Part shown: positions 25,821 through 34,658 of the stretch, piece after piece
How positions within the stretch are numbered: position 1 is the first letter of the stretch
How the letters are laid out: each line of letters begins with the position of its first letter
Assembly (NCBI GenBank): GCA_944388775.1
Contig: CALXKC010000012.1
Coordinates: 1-35,635, forward strand
Source of the DNA: an uncultured Clostridia bacterium
GTDB lineage: Bacteria; Bacillota; Clostridia; TANB77; CAG-508
Length of the DNA stretch: 35,635 nt
Direction: 5' to 3'
The notes under the pieces: model-generated
Seen by the model: the letters and a program-made list of their open reading frames with translations, nothing else
What the model was told of the DNA's origin: nothing
Databases searched by the model: none
Made by a program: the position numbers and the translations under genes

Positions 25821-27863
25821 ATGAAAATTACAAAGGAAAATTTAAATCTAGAAAATGGACTAAAGAAAGAATGGATAATAACAAATGGAATAGGAGGATT
25901 TAGCTCATCAACAGTAATTGGAGCGAACACAAGAAAATACCATGGTTTGTTAATTGCACCACTAACACCTCCAGGAAGAAGGCATCTAATTTTATCAAAA
26001 CTAGATGAAAGCATAGAAATAGGAAGCAAAAAGTATGATTTATACACCAATGTATGTCAAAACAATATTTCAGAAGGATTCAAATATCAAGAAGAATTTA
26101 GAAGAGATTATGTGCCTATTTTTAAATATAAAATAGGTAATGTTGAAATAACTAAAATGATTGCAATGGAATATGGACACAACACAGTTGGTGTATATTA
26201 TAAAATAAAAAATGCAAGTCAAAAGGCTAAATTAACACTTGCACCAGTAATAAATTTTAGAGACTTCCATCAAATGAATACAAACCATTATTTCAATTTG
26301 AGACAAGAAATAAAAGACAAAAAAGTAAAAGTAGTAATAGATGACAATCCAGAAACACCAATATATATGGGCATTTCAGATGGAAATTATCAAGAACACT
26401 ATAATGACACTTTTGCACACATGTTTTACATAGAAGAAGAAAAAAGAGGATTTTATCCAGAAGAAAATCATAGTGTACCAGGAGTTTTTGAAATAGAAAT
26501 AAAACCAAAAGAAGAAAAAGAAATTACATTTATATGTTCATTGGAAGCAAATATTGAAACAAAAAGTGTAAGAAAGTTTATCAACAATGAAATAATTAGA
26601 GCAGGAGAAATCTTCAATGAATCATTATTGATTGACAATAGAAAGCAAAATAAGACTGAAAAAGAAATTGAAAAAGATGATTTAATCAAGACATATTTAA
26701 TGGCAGCAGATAATTTTGTAGTATACAGACCAAATTTTAGATTACATACAATTATTGCAGGATATCCATGGTTTTTAGATTGGGGAAGAGACAGTCTAAT
26801 TGCATTTGAAGGAATATTATTAATCCCAAAAAGATTTGAAATTGCAAAAGAAGTTCTATTAACTATGATTAGAGATATACAGTTTGGATTAGTACCAAAT
26901 GGATATTCAGGCTATGATGGTAGACCTTTGTATAACAGTGTTGATGCATCATTACTACTATTTGAACAAGTACAAAAATATTTAAAATATACAGCTGACT
27001 ACAAATTCATAAAAGAAAAAATTTATCCTAAACTAGAAGAAATTATAGAAAATTATTGTGCAGGAATTGATGTAGATGATAATAATATCTATTTAGATTC
27101 AGATGGACTAATAGTTTCAGGAACAACTGAAACACAAAATACTTGGATGGATGCAAAATATGATGGGGAAGCAATAACTCCTAGAAATGGAAAAGCAGTA
27201 GAAGTAAATGCTTTGTGGTATAACGCAAATTGCATTATGGCAGAATTGACAAAGAAAATGGGACATTTCTTTAACTTTCAATCTAGAAAATACAAAGAAT
27301 TAGCAGAAAGATGTAAAATATCATTCCGCAATAGATTCTATAATGAAAGAACAAAATGCCTGTATGATGTATTAGGAGATCCAAAAATAAGACCAAACCA
27401 ATTATTTGCATTAAGTTTAACACATCCTGTACTAGAACCAAGTTCAGAAGAAGCAAAAAATACAATAAAAACAGTAGAAGAAAAACTATTAAATCCATAT
27501 GGCCTAAAAACATTAGCAAAAGGTGAAGAAAATTATGTTGAAATATATGAAGGCTCACCAGAGAAAAGAGACAGTAGTTATCATCAAGGAATTACATGGC
27601 CATGGCTTTTAGGATTGTATTATGATAGCTTAAAAAATAGCTTATATACAGCAAAAACATTAGAAGAGAGACAAGAATTACGTAAAAAAATAGAAGATTT
27701 AATTAAAAAAACAACTAAAACCTTTAAAGAAGAAATTTATCATAGAGGTTGTATAGGTGGAATTGCAGAAATTTATGATTCTAAAGAACCATATTTGCCT
27801 AAAGGTTGTATAACACAGGCTTGGAGTGTTGCTGAGGTGTTTAGAATCATATTAGGAAGGTGA
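25821..27863 (+). CDS. Glycogen debranching enzyme, amylo-alpha-1,6-glucosidase family
   Basis: 680 residues. The N-terminal GDE_N domain shows WIITNGIGGFSSSTVIGANTRKYHGLL and LDESIEIG. The C-terminal (alpha/alpha)6 glucosidase domain (GH133 type) begins near residue 295 and shows GYPWFLDWGRDSLIAFEG, SVDASLLLFEQVQKY, TWMDAKYDGEAITPRNGKAVEVNALWYNA, YHQGITWPWLLG and CITQAWSVAEVFRIIL. It removes alpha-1,6-linked glucose or short branches from glycogen. It starts 30 nt after yvcK and ends 15 nt before ruvC, so it probably belongs to the same transcript. Confidence 0.92.
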   Translation: MKITKENLNLENGLKKEWIITNGIGGFSSSTVIGANTRKYHGLLIAPLTPPGRRHLILSKLDESIEIGSKKYDLYTNVCQNNISEGFKYQEEFRRDYVPIFKYKIGNVEITKMIAMEYGHNTVGVYYKIKNASQKAKLTLAPVINFRDFHQMNTNHYFNLRQEIKDKKVKVVIDDNPETPIYMGISDGNYQEHYNDTFAHMFYIEEEKRGFYPEENHSVPGVFEIEIKPKEEKEITFICSLEANIETKSVRKFINNEIIRAGEIFNESLLIDNRKQNKTEKEIEKDDLIKTYLMAADNFVVYRPNFRLHTIIAGYPWFLDWGRDSLIAFEGILLIPKRFEIAKEVLLTMIRDIQFGLVPNGYSGYDGRPLYNSVDASLLLFEQVQKYLKYTADYKFIKEKIYPKLEEIIENYCAGIDVDDNNIYLDSDGLIVSGTTETQNTWMDAKYDGEAITPRNGKAVEVNALWYNANCIMAELTKKMGHFFNFQSRKYKELAERCKISFRNRFYNERTKCLYDVLGDPKIRPNQLFALSLTHPVLEPSSEEAKNTIKTVEEKLLNPYGLKTLAKGEENYVEIYEGSPEKRDSSYHQGITWPWLLGLYYDSLKNSLYTAKTLEERQELRKKIEDLIKKTTKTFKEEIYHRGCIGGIAEIYDSKEPYLPKGCITQAWSVAEVFRIILGR

Positions 27864-27878
27864 GGTTGAAAAAAACAA

Positions 27879-28365
27879 ATGAGAATTTTGGGAATAGATC
27901 CAGGATTTGCAATAACTCGGATATAGCATAATAGACTATGTGGGAAATAAATTCAAATTAATAAATTCTGGAGCAATTTTAACAGAAGCAAAAGAGTCTT
28001 TTCCATTAAGGCTAGAAAAAATATATACTGATTTAACACAAATAATAGAAGAATATAAACCAGAAGCAATGTCAATAGAAGAGCTATTCTTCAACAATAA
28101 TGCAAAGACAGCGATAAATGTAGCACAAGCAAGAGGAGTAATACTAATAACAGCAAGAATTCATAAAATTCCAACTTATGAATACACACCTTTGCAAGTA
28201 AAACAAGCAGTAACAGGATATGGAAGAGCAGATAAAATGCAAGTACAAAGAATGGTAAAAATGATATTAAACGAAGAAAAATTGCCAAAACTAGATGATA
28301 TAACAGACAGTATGGCAATAGGAATATGCCATGCACATTCAGCAAAATTTGCACAAAAACTATAA
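27879..28365 (+). CDS. ruvC: Holliday junction resolvase RuvC, +1 frameshift at 27918
   Basis: With one base skipped, this is a 161-residue RuvC. In frame 0 translation gives MRILGIDPGFAITRI and stops at codon 16. Skipping C27918 gives MRILGIDPGFAIT-GYSIIDY, matching the family IDPG...TGYG start, and the frame runs to 28365. Catalytic acidic residues are all present: D7, E67 (SIEELFF), D140 and D143 (LDDITDSMA). The family nuclease cuts four-way junctions made by RuvAB; ruvAB is not in this window. The second part has no credible start of its own before GTG 27940, which lacks a ribosome binding site and would lose D7. Inverted repeats R7 and R8 follow. Confidence 0.9.
27916..27924 (+). other. 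Candidate +1 ribosomal frameshift site (ruvC)
   Basis: CTCGGATAT. Frame 0 reads ACU CGG AUA UAG. The restored frame is ACU-(C)-GGA-UAU-AGC, encoding Thr13-Gly14-Tyr15 of the conserved RuvC TGY motif. The stop two codons after CGG means no active enzyme without the shift. Confidence 0.75.
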
Positions 28366-28366
28366 C

Positions 28367-28423
28367 AGGGATTAGGGGGACGGTCCTAAAAATCCATCTT
28401 TTTAGGGATTTAGGGACGGACCT
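28367..28423 (+). repeat. GGGAC repeat, type I, forward copy (R7)
   Basis: AGGGATTAGGGGGACGGTCC, then TAAAAATCC, loop, then GGGATTTAGGGACGGACC. Begins one base after the ruvC stop. Inverted partner R8 lies beyond the HD gene. Confidence 0.8.
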
Positions 28424-28471
28424 TTTAAAAAATATCCAATATAAAAATTGTGTTGTGAAAGGAATGAAAAA

Positions 28472-29110
28472 ATGGAAATATTAACAGATAAGAATAATGG
28501 GAATTATATCAAAGATACAAATCCATTTGAAAAATATCAGAAAATAGATAATGATGTAGTTTCGTTTTATATGCAATACAACCATTTAAAAAACATATAT
28601 AGACAAGGATGGTTAAAGGTAAGAATTGGATTAGAGCATAGAGAAAAATGCGAATCAGTTGCAGACCATTCATTTTCAATGGCACTACTTGCAATTACAA
28701 TGATAGAAAAATATAAGTTACCATATGATACTCTAAAATGCATAAAAATGTGTATTATACATGAATTGGGAGAAATATATGCTGGAGATTATACACCATA
28801 TGACAATATAACAAAAGAAGAAAAACATTTAAAAGAAAAAGAAGCGATTCAAAAAGTTTTAAAACCATTAGACTTTGATAATGACTTTTTGCAGTTATGG
28901 GAAGAATTCGAAAAAAGAGAAACAGAAGAAGCAAAATTTGTTAAAAACTTAGATGAATTAGAATTCTTATTACAATCAGCTGCATATGAATTAGATGCTT
29001 CTAGTTTTAAAAGATGCATTGAGAATATTACTGATGAACATTGTAAAGAAATAGTTAATTCTTTAATTAATTTGACAAAAAACAATAAAAAACCAAAAAT
29101 TGAGGGGTAA
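28472..29110 (+). CDS. HD domain hydrolase (YfbR/HDDC2-like), bracketed by inverted repeats
   Basis: 212 residues, HD_3-type fold as in 5'-deoxynucleotidases: LEHREKCESVADHSFSMALLA carries the first metal His (H66), and CIIHELGEIYAGDYTPYD carries the HD position. That pair reads His-Glu (H97-E98) instead of His-Asp. A distal Asp is supplied by NLDELEFLLQ. Glu could still bind metal, but this is a departure from the family pattern. The likely substrate class is nucleoside monophosphates (inferred from family). The start at 28472 follows GAAAGG by 10 nt. Type I repeats R7 and R8 lie in inverted orientation on either side, so the gene may be a mobile insertion between ruvC and holA. Confidence 0.85.
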   Translation: MEILTDKNNGNYIKDTNPFEKYQKIDNDVVSFYMQYNHLKNIYRQGWLKVRIGLEHREKCESVADHSFSMALLAITMIEKYKLPYDTLKCIKMCIIHELGEIYAGDYTPYDNITKEEKHLKEKEAIQKVLKPLDFDNDFLQLWEEFEKRETEEAKFVKNLDELEFLLQSAAYELDASSFKRCIENITDEHCKEIVNSLINLTKNNKKPKIEG

Positions 29111-29124
29111 ATAAGTTTGAAGGA

Positions 29125-29178
29125 GTGTCCCTAAATCCCTAAAAAGAGGGATTTTTAGGACCGTCCCCCTAATCCCTC
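29125..29178 (-). repeat. GGGAC repeat, type I, reverse copy (R8)
   Basis: The reverse complement reads GAGGGATTAGGGGGACGGTCC, with the same TAAAAATCC and TTTTTAGGGATTTAGGGAC segments as R7, only a few differences. It ends immediately before the holA ribosome binding site. Confidence 0.8.
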
Positions 29179-29191
29179 TAAGGAGAGAAGA

Positions 29192-30220
29192 ATGATTAGT
29201 GTAGAAAATTTAGAAAAAGAACTAAAAACAGGCAAATTAAATAGTATATACTTTTTATATGGTGAAGAATTATTCTTATTAGAAAATACGTTAAAAAAGA
29301 TAAAGAACTTATTTGGGGAATGTATAAAAGGCATAAACTATATAAATATAGATGAAACAAACTACAATGAACTAATATCAGATATAGAAACACCAGCATT
29401 TGGATATGAAAAAAAGCTAATAATAGCAAGAAATACAGGACTTCTAAAAAAAGAAGGAAAAAGAAAAAATGCAGATTTAGAAAAAATGAGAGAAAAATTA
29501 ATTGATTATATAAATAATAACTTAGATATAATTAAGCAAGGTGTAATTTTAGTATTTGTAGAAGAAGATGCAGATAATAAAAAAGAACTATTTAAAACAA
29601 TTGATAAAAATGGAGTAGTTTGCAATTTTGAATATCAAAAACCGATACAAATAGAAAAAAGAATTGGAGCTATATGCAAAGCATATGAAGTGCAAATAGA
29701 TAGTGGTACACTAAAATATTTCATAGAATGTTGTGGGACTAATATGCAAGACTTAATAAATGAAATTAGAAAACTGATAGAATATGTTGGAAAAGGTGGG
29801 AAAATTACAAAAGAAGATATTGATAAATTGTCAATAAAAAAACTTGAAAGTGTAATTTTTGATTTAACAGACAGTTTAGGTAAAAAAGAAACAGCAAAAG
29901 CTCTACAAGTTTTACAAAATTTAATTTATGCAAAAGAGCCTTTGCAAAAAATTCTAATTACTTTATATAATCATTTTAAAAAATTATACTTTACAAAAAT
30001 TGCTTTAAAGAATGGAAAAGATATAATATCAAGTTTAAATTTGAAACCAAATCAGACTTTTTTAGTTAATAAATATAAAATGCAGGCAGGATATTTTAAA
30101 CAAGAAGAACTAGCACAAATCTTGCAAAAACTTAGAGATGTAGATTATCAGTATAAGAATGGGCTTATTGATTTACAAGTTGGAATGGAAAGTATTTTGT
30201 GTGCGTATTGTTCAAAATAA
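29192..30220 (+). CDS. holA: DNA polymerase III delta subunit (HolA)
   Basis: 342 residues. LNSIYFLYGEELFLLENTLKKI is the characteristic N-terminal strand/helix with the degenerate P-loop. INIDETNYNELISDIETPAFGYEKKLIIAR, CGTNMQDLINEIRKLIEY and the C-terminal SVIFDLTDSLGKKETAKALQVLQNL with KILITLYNHFKKLY follow the family. It is the clamp-loader wrench that opens the beta sliding clamp. AAGGAGAG precedes the ATG. Length is normal. Confidence 0.93.
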   Translation: MISVENLEKELKTGKLNSIYFLYGEELFLLENTLKKIKNLFGECIKGINYINIDETNYNELISDIETPAFGYEKKLIIARNTGLLKKEGKRKNADLEKMREKLIDYINNNLDIIKQGVILVFVEEDADNKKELFKTIDKNGVVCNFEYQKPIQIEKRIGAICKAYEVQIDSGTLKYFIECCGTNMQDLINEIRKLIEYVGKGGKITKEDIDKLSIKKLESVIFDLTDSLGKKETAKALQVLQNLIYAKEPLQKILITLYNHFKKLYFTKIALKNGKDIISSLNLKPNQTFLVNKYKMQAGYFKQEELAQILQKLRDVDYQYKNGLIDLQVGMESILCAYCSK

Positions 30221-30317
30221 ATTTAATAATAAAAAATGAATAATAAAACCAATTATTGATAAAAATAAAAGAAAAGCCAAATAAAAGAAAAAATTTTATT
30301 AATAAGGGGTTTTTATT

Positions 30318-31007
30318 ATGTTAAAAAACAAGAAAAAAATAATAATATTATCAATAACCATATTACTAATAGGGATAATTGCCTTCATAGTACTCTTTGA
30401 AAACAACGAAGTAGAAGCACTATCTAAATACGGTTCAAGAGGAGACGAAGTAAGGCAAATACAAACGAAACTAAAAAGATGGGGATATTATAATGGAAAT
30501 GTAGATGGGATATTTGGAAGTCAAACACTAGAAGCGGTAAAATATTTCCAAAGAAAAAATGGATTAACAGTTGATGGAATAGCAGGACCAGCAACTTTAA
30601 AAGCCATGGGAATATACAATTCTAGTAATTCAAGCTCATCATCTTCATCAAGTAATTCTAGCAATGTAAACTTATTAGCAAGATTAATATATGGAGAAGC
30701 AAGAGGAGAGCCATATACAGGGCAAGTTGCAGTTGGAGCGGTAGTAATGAATAGAGTAAAAAGCAGTTCATTTCCAAATACTATTTCAGGAGTAATATAT
30801 CAATCTGGAGCATTTGATGCAGTAAGAGATGGTCAAATTAATTTATCACCAAATAGTACAGCAATAAAAGCTGCGCAAGATGCTATAAATGGATGGGATC
30901 CATCATATGGAGCAGTGTATTACTTTAACCCATCTACTGCAACAAATAAATGGATATGGTCAAGACCTATGACTGTTACGATAGGACGACACAGATTTTG
31001 CAAATAA
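30318..31007 (+). CDS. sleB: Spore cortex-lytic enzyme SleB-like
   Basis: 229 residues. N-terminal signal/anchor helix (about 8-27), a peptidoglycan-binding domain (about 33-94; YGSRGDEVRQIQTKLKRWGY, DGIFGSQTLEAVKYFQ), a Ser/Asn linker, then the Hydrolase_2 (SleB/CwlJ) domain from about 113: LLARLIYGEARGEPYTGQVA, with the catalytic Glu in GEAR, then AVVMNRVKSSSFPNTISGV, GAFDAVRDGQI and the end GRHRFCK. It cleaves spore cortex muramic-delta-lactam peptidoglycan during germination. Ribosome binding site AAGGGG. Confidence 0.92.
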   Translation: MLKNKKKIIILSITILLIGIIAFIVLFENNEVEALSKYGSRGDEVRQIQTKLKRWGYYNGNVDGIFGSQTLEAVKYFQRKNGLTVDGIAGPATLKAMGIYNSSNSSSSSSSSNSSNVNLLARLIYGEARGEPYTGQVAVGAVVMNRVKSSSFPNTISGVIYQSGAFDAVRDGQINLSPNSTAIKAAQDAINGWDPSYGAVYYFNPSTATNKWIWSRPMTVTIGRHRFCK

Positions 31008-31074
31008 AATATCCTTGACAAAATACCCTCAAATTGATAATATATACTTGATAATTAGAAAAATGGGGGAAAAA

Positions 31075-31572
31075 ATGTTATCAGTATATCCAAAAGCATA
31101 TTTTGATAAAATAGAAAAAATAACAATAGAATTCATACAAAAAAATCATCTAAAAGCATTGATACTAGACATGGATAACACACTAATAAATTACAAAAAA
31201 GAAATGCCAGAAAACATTGAAAAATGGGCAAAAGACTTGAAAGGACAAGGAACAAAACTATATATATTATCAAACACAAATAAAAAAATAAAAGTAAAAA
31301 ACATTGCTGAAAAATTGGATATTCCTTATAGAAGTTTTGCCAAAAAGCCATTAAAATCTGGCTTTTTAAAGGTGCAAAAAGAACTTGGATATAAACCAGA
31401 ACAAATAGGAGTAGTTGGAGACCAAATTTTTACAGATATAGTAGGCGGAAATCGCTGCAACATGTTTACAATATTAATAGACGCAATTGATGATAAAGAC
31501 TTTTGGTATACTTTATGGAAAAGACCATTAGAAAAAATGTTAAAAAAGAAATTTAAAGAAAAAGGATTATAG
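31075..31572 (+). CDS. yqeG: YqeG-family HAD phosphatase
   Basis: 165 residues. HAD motif I LILDMDNTLINY, motif II LYILSNTNK, motif III Lys in the KKPLKSGF region and motif IV GVVGDQIFTDIVGGNRCN. This is the subfamily IIIA YqeG type, whose Bacillus member usually stands with yqeH/aroE; its substrate is not settled (phosphatidylglycerophosphate has been proposed for relatives). ATG 31075 is preferred over 31063 because GGGGG lies 5 nt before it. Confidence 0.9.
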   Translation: MLSVYPKAYFDKIEKITIEFIQKNHLKALILDMDNTLINYKKEMPENIEKWAKDLKGQGTKLYILSNTNKKIKVKNIAEKLDIPYRSFAKKPLKSGFLKVQKELGYKPEQIGVVGDQIFTDIVGGNRCNMFTILIDAIDDKDFWYTLWKRPLEKMLKKKFKEKGL

Positions 31573-31590
31573 ACAAAGGAGAAAAAGTAG

Positions 31591-32343
31591 ATGTATATAA
31601 ATGATGTACATATCGCATACTATTTAGTAGCAGCAATTTTAGGATTAATAGTAGGAGAATTAGTAAATTGGGCAAATAAAAGACTGCCAGAATATAAAAA
31701 AGTAATATCAAAAGACATAATAACAGAATACAAAATGAATTTTAAGCCAAATTACATTTTAATGCTTTTAACAGCAGCAATATATGTTTCACTAATATAC
31801 GTATATGGAATACAAGAAACTTTGATTGCAAATTTTGATTTAATAAAATTCATGATATTAACACCAATGTTATTATCGGCATTTGTAATTGACTATAAAC
31901 TGCAAATAATACCTAATAGGCTAAACCTAACAATTTTTGAAATAGGAATAATTTTTGCATTTTTGTATGGATTGTCAAATGTCGCAATAACAATAAATAT
32001 GTTACTTGGAATGCTTGCAGGAGGAGGAATCTTCTTATTAATTACATTACTAGGAGGAATATTTTATGGAAAAGAAGCCATGGGCTTTGGTGATGTAAAA
32101 TTAATGGGAGCATTAGGATTATATTTTGGATTATCAAACATAATAATAATAACATTAGTTTCATTCCTAATAGGAGCAATACTTAGCATAATATTACTTG
32201 TAACAAAATTAAAAAAATCAGATGAATATATACCTTTTGGACCATTTATAGTAATTGCAACATTTCTAAGTATGTATGTGCCATTTGAACAAATAAAAAA
32301 TGTGCTAATGACCATCTTTACTCTAGGCTTGTATCAAGTCTAG
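31591..32343 (+). CDS. Prepilin peptidase, A24 family
   Basis: 250 residues with about seven membrane helices. The two catalytic Asp motifs of type IV leader peptidases are visible: AFVIDYKLQIIPNRL and MGFGDVKLMGALG. The N-terminal zinc-binding/methylase domain of PilD is reduced to a short segment without the Cys pairs, so N-methylation may be absent. It cleaves prepilin or pseudopilin leaders at the cytoplasmic face. A possible substrate in this window is the prepilin-leader protein at 4727-5371; no pilus assembly genes are adjacent. GGAG precedes the ATG. The stop codon overlaps a short hairpin. Confidence 0.88.
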   Translation: MYINDVHIAYYLVAAILGLIVGELVNWANKRLPEYKKVISKDIITEYKMNFKPNYILMLLTAAIYVSLIYVYGIQETLIANFDLIKFMILTPMLLSAFVIDYKLQIIPNRLNLTIFEIGIIFAFLYGLSNVAITINMLLGMLAGGGIFLLITLLGGIFYGKEAMGFGDVKLMGALGLYFGLSNIIIITLVSFLIGAILSIILLVTKLKKSDEYIPFGPFIVIATFLSMYVPFEQIKNVLMTIFTLGLYQV

Positions 32344-32369
32344 TTGGAGAATAATTACAATTTTCCAAC
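32343..32369. repeat. Short GTTGGA hairpin, 'empty' counterpart of the 122-bp palindrome
   Basis: GTTGGAGAATAATTACAATT then TTCCAAC. Apart from one base, it equals the outer arms of the element at 16036-16157 joined without the inner palindrome; both overlap the stop codon of the gene before. Confidence 0.55.
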
Positions 32370-32425
32370 TAAATTATTGCTTTTAAAAACATATATAAAT
32401 AAAAAATAAAAAATGGGGGATGGCT

Positions 32426-33484
32426 ATGAATCCTAAGTTACAATGGTTAAGAAATAAAATGTCAAGTTTAGACTTACAAGGACTAATACTAACAAATCCA
32501 GTAAATATAAGATATTTAACAAATATAGATGCAGAAGGAATCTTGCTTTTAACAAGAAAAGACAATATATATATAACAGATGCAAGATATATTGAAGCAG
32601 TACACAGTACGTTAACATTATATGATGAAATCATTGTGTATGATATTCATGATGTATCTAAAGAGGACTACGAAAACTTTTTTATGTTTTGTGAAAATGT
32701 AGGATTTGAAGAATATGACATTTCATATGCAAAATACAAAGAATATATAAGAAAATATAAAATTCACAATTTTGTGGAAACAGAGCATATAATAGAAAAA
32801 CAGAGAATGATTAAAGATGAAGATGAAATAAGAAATATTGAAAAAGCATGTGAAATTACAGATAACTGCTTTTCGTATTTATTGACTTATATAAAACCAG
32901 GAATGACAGAAAAACAAATTGCAAATGAAATAGAAGATTATTATAAACAAAGAACAGATGGATTATCATTTGATACAATTGTTGCATCAGGTGAAAATAC
33001 ATCAAAACCACATGCAGTACCAACAGATAGAAAAATTCAAGAAAAAGATATAATCACAATAGATATGGGATGTAAAGTAAATGGATATTGCTCAGATATG
33101 ACAAGGACATTTTTTGTAGGAGAAGTGCCTGAAGAAATAAAACCAGTATATGATCTAGTATTGAAAAATCAAGTTCAGACACTAGAAGCATATAAAGATG
33201 GAGCAAGTACAAGATTACTAACTAAAATGGTTGAAAATGATTTCAAATTACATGATTATGACTTGATTCATAGCTTAGGTCATGGTGTAGGTTTAGAAAT
33301 TCATGAGCCTCCATATGTTAGTTATTCATCAGATACGCAATTACGTGAAAATATGGTAGTTACAGATGAGCCAGGTATATATATTCCAGGTAAGTTTGGA
33401 GTTCGTATTGAGGATACTGTTCAAATTACAAAATTTGGTTGTATAAGTTTAACAAAATCTGAGAAAAATTATATTATAATATAA
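32426..33484 (+). CDS. M24 family Xaa-Pro aminopeptidase
   Basis: 352 residues. N-terminal creatinase domain (about 1-125) and pita-bread catalytic domain. Metal ligands in order: D213 (IDMGCKVNG), D224 (CSDMTRTF), H286 (HSLGHGVGLEIHEPP), E315 (VTDEPGIYIP) and E329 (RIEDTV). It releases N-terminal residues preceding proline. It lies just before efp, the usual clostridial order. ATG 32426 is preferred to 32420 because the GGGGGA site lies 6 nt before it. Confidence 0.94.
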   Translation: MNPKLQWLRNKMSSLDLQGLILTNPVNIRYLTNIDAEGILLLTRKDNIYITDARYIEAVHSTLTLYDEIIVYDIHDVSKEDYENFFMFCENVGFEEYDISYAKYKEYIRKYKIHNFVETEHIIEKQRMIKDEDEIRNIEKACEITDNCFSYLLTYIKPGMTEKQIANEIEDYYKQRTDGLSFDTIVASGENTSKPHAVPTDRKIQEKDIITIDMGCKVNGYCSDMTRTFFVGEVPEEIKPVYDLVLKNQVQTLEAYKDGASTRLLTKMVENDFKLHDYDLIHSLGHGVGLEIHEPPYVSYSSDTQLRENMVVTDEPGIYIPGKFGVRIEDTVQITKFGCISLTKSEKNYIII

Positions 33485-33562
33485 TGCTTGATTTTTAGCT
33501 ATAAATATGGTAAAATAAGTAATGTTAATTTTAAAAACGGAAAATTGAAAGGAGAAATAATT

Positions 33563-34129
33563 ATGGCATCAGTATATTCAGCAGGAGATTTTAGAAATGG
33601 AACAACATTTGAAATGGAAGGAAACGTATATAGAATTGTAGAATTTCAACACGTAAAACCAGGAAAGGGGTCAGCATTTGTTAGAACAAAATTAAAAAAT
33701 GTAATAACAGGAGCAACATTAGAAAAAACATTTAATCCATCAGATAAATTCCCAGCAGCAGAAATTGAAAAAAAAGCAATGCAATATTTATATAATGATG
33801 GAGATTTATACTATTTTATGGATAATGTTACATATGACCAAATACCATTAAATAAAGAACAATTAGGAGACTGTTTAAAATACTTAAAAGAAAATATGGA
33901 AGTAACAATACTTTCATACAAAGGAAATGTATTTGCAGTTGAACCACCAACATTTGTTGAATTAGAAGTTACATATACAGAACCAGGATTTAGTGGAAAT
34001 ACAACAACAACATCAGGAAAACCAGCAAAACTAGAAACTGGATTAGAAATTCAAGTTCCATTATTCGTAAACATTGGGGATGTAATAAAAATAGACACTA
34101 GAACATGTGAATACATGGAAAGAGTATAA
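33563..34129 (+). CDS. efp: Translation elongation factor P
   Basis: 188 residues, three beta-barrel domains. Starts [18 protein letters not shown]; the modification-loop Lys lies in [17 protein letters not shown]. The middle ([22 protein letters not shown]) and C-terminal motif ([21 protein letters not shown]) follow the family. It relieves ribosome stalling at consecutive prolines by entering the E site. GAAAGGAG sets the start at 33563; the longer in-frame ORF from 33488 is not supported. No modification enzymes are adjacent. Confidence 0.97.
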   Translation: MASVYSAGDFRNGTTFEMEGNVYRIVEFQHVKPGKGSAFVRTKLKNVITGATLEKTFNPSDKFPAAEIEKKAMQYLYNDGDLYYFMDNVTYDQIPLNKEQLGDCLKYLKENMEVTILSYKGNVFAVEPPTFVELEVTYTEPGFSGNTTTTSGKPAKLETGLEIQVPLFVNIGDVIKIDTRTCEYMERV

Positions 34130-34147
34130 AGAAAGGTGATTAACAAA

Positions 34148-34618
34148 ATGGGAATATTAAAAAACGAATACAAAAGTTTTTTAGATGACATAGAAAAAAA
34201 TATAAAAGATCCACAAGATTTAGAATATATAAAAGGAAGATTTGCTTCTTTTTTAGACGTAATACTAGACCAAATGGACTATATTATGGACTATAAAAAA
34301 GAACAAATTGAAAAATTAGAAAACACACAAAAAGAATTAGATGACAAAATGGGAAAAATGCAACAAGTAATAGACAATATAGAAAAAGACATATATACAG
34401 AAGATGGATTTGATTTTGAAATCGTATGTCCATACTGTAATTATGAATTCTTCATAGATATAGATGAAAATAAAACAGAAATAACTTGCCCAGAATGTCA
34501 AAACGTAATAGAATTAGACTGGACAGGAGACACAGAGGAAAATGACAGCCATAACTGCAGCGGTAGCTGTGGTGGTTGCCATGGATGCGATGAAGAAGGA
34601 GAAGAAGATGATATGTAA
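34148..34618 (+). CDS. CD1247-like zinc-ribbon protein downstream of efp
   Basis: 156 residues. The N-terminal helical region (about 1-85, coiled-coil-like EQIEKLENTQKELDDKMGKM) matches the CD1247 N-terminal domain found next to efp in Clostridia. A zinc ribbon follows with two CxxC pairs (CPYC and CPEC), then an acidic, Cys/Gly-rich tail (CSGSCGGCHGCDEEGEEDD). The function is unknown; the constant link with efp suggests a role near translation (inference). AAAGGTG precedes ATG 34148 by 12 nt. Confidence 0.82.
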   Translation: MGILKNEYKSFLDDIEKNIKDPQDLEYIKGRFASFLDVILDQMDYIMDYKKEQIEKLENTQKELDDKMGKMQQVIDNIEKDIYTEDGFDFEIVCPYCNYEFFIDIDENKTEITCPECQNVIELDWTGDTEENDSHNCSGSCGGCHGCDEEGEEDDM

Positions 34619-34630
34619 GAGGGATTTAGA

Positions 34631-34657
34631 AAAAAGCCATTCGTATGAATGGCTTTT
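34631..34657 (+). terminator. Intrinsic terminator of the murB-efp run
   Basis: AAAAGCCATTC-GTAT-GAATGGCTTTT, 11-bp perfect stem with T4. Confidence 0.85.
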
Positions 34658-34658
34658 A

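Noticed and set aside
27918-27920. CGG reassigned to another amino acid, as known in some bacteria
   Set aside because: Any amino acid at CGG leaves the out-of-frame downstream sequence and a UAG two codons later; only a +1 shift restores the protein.
27940-28365. Independent short ruvC starting at GTG 27940
   Set aside because: It would lack the catalytic D7 and has no ribosome binding site; the true start is the ATG at 27879 with a +1 shift.
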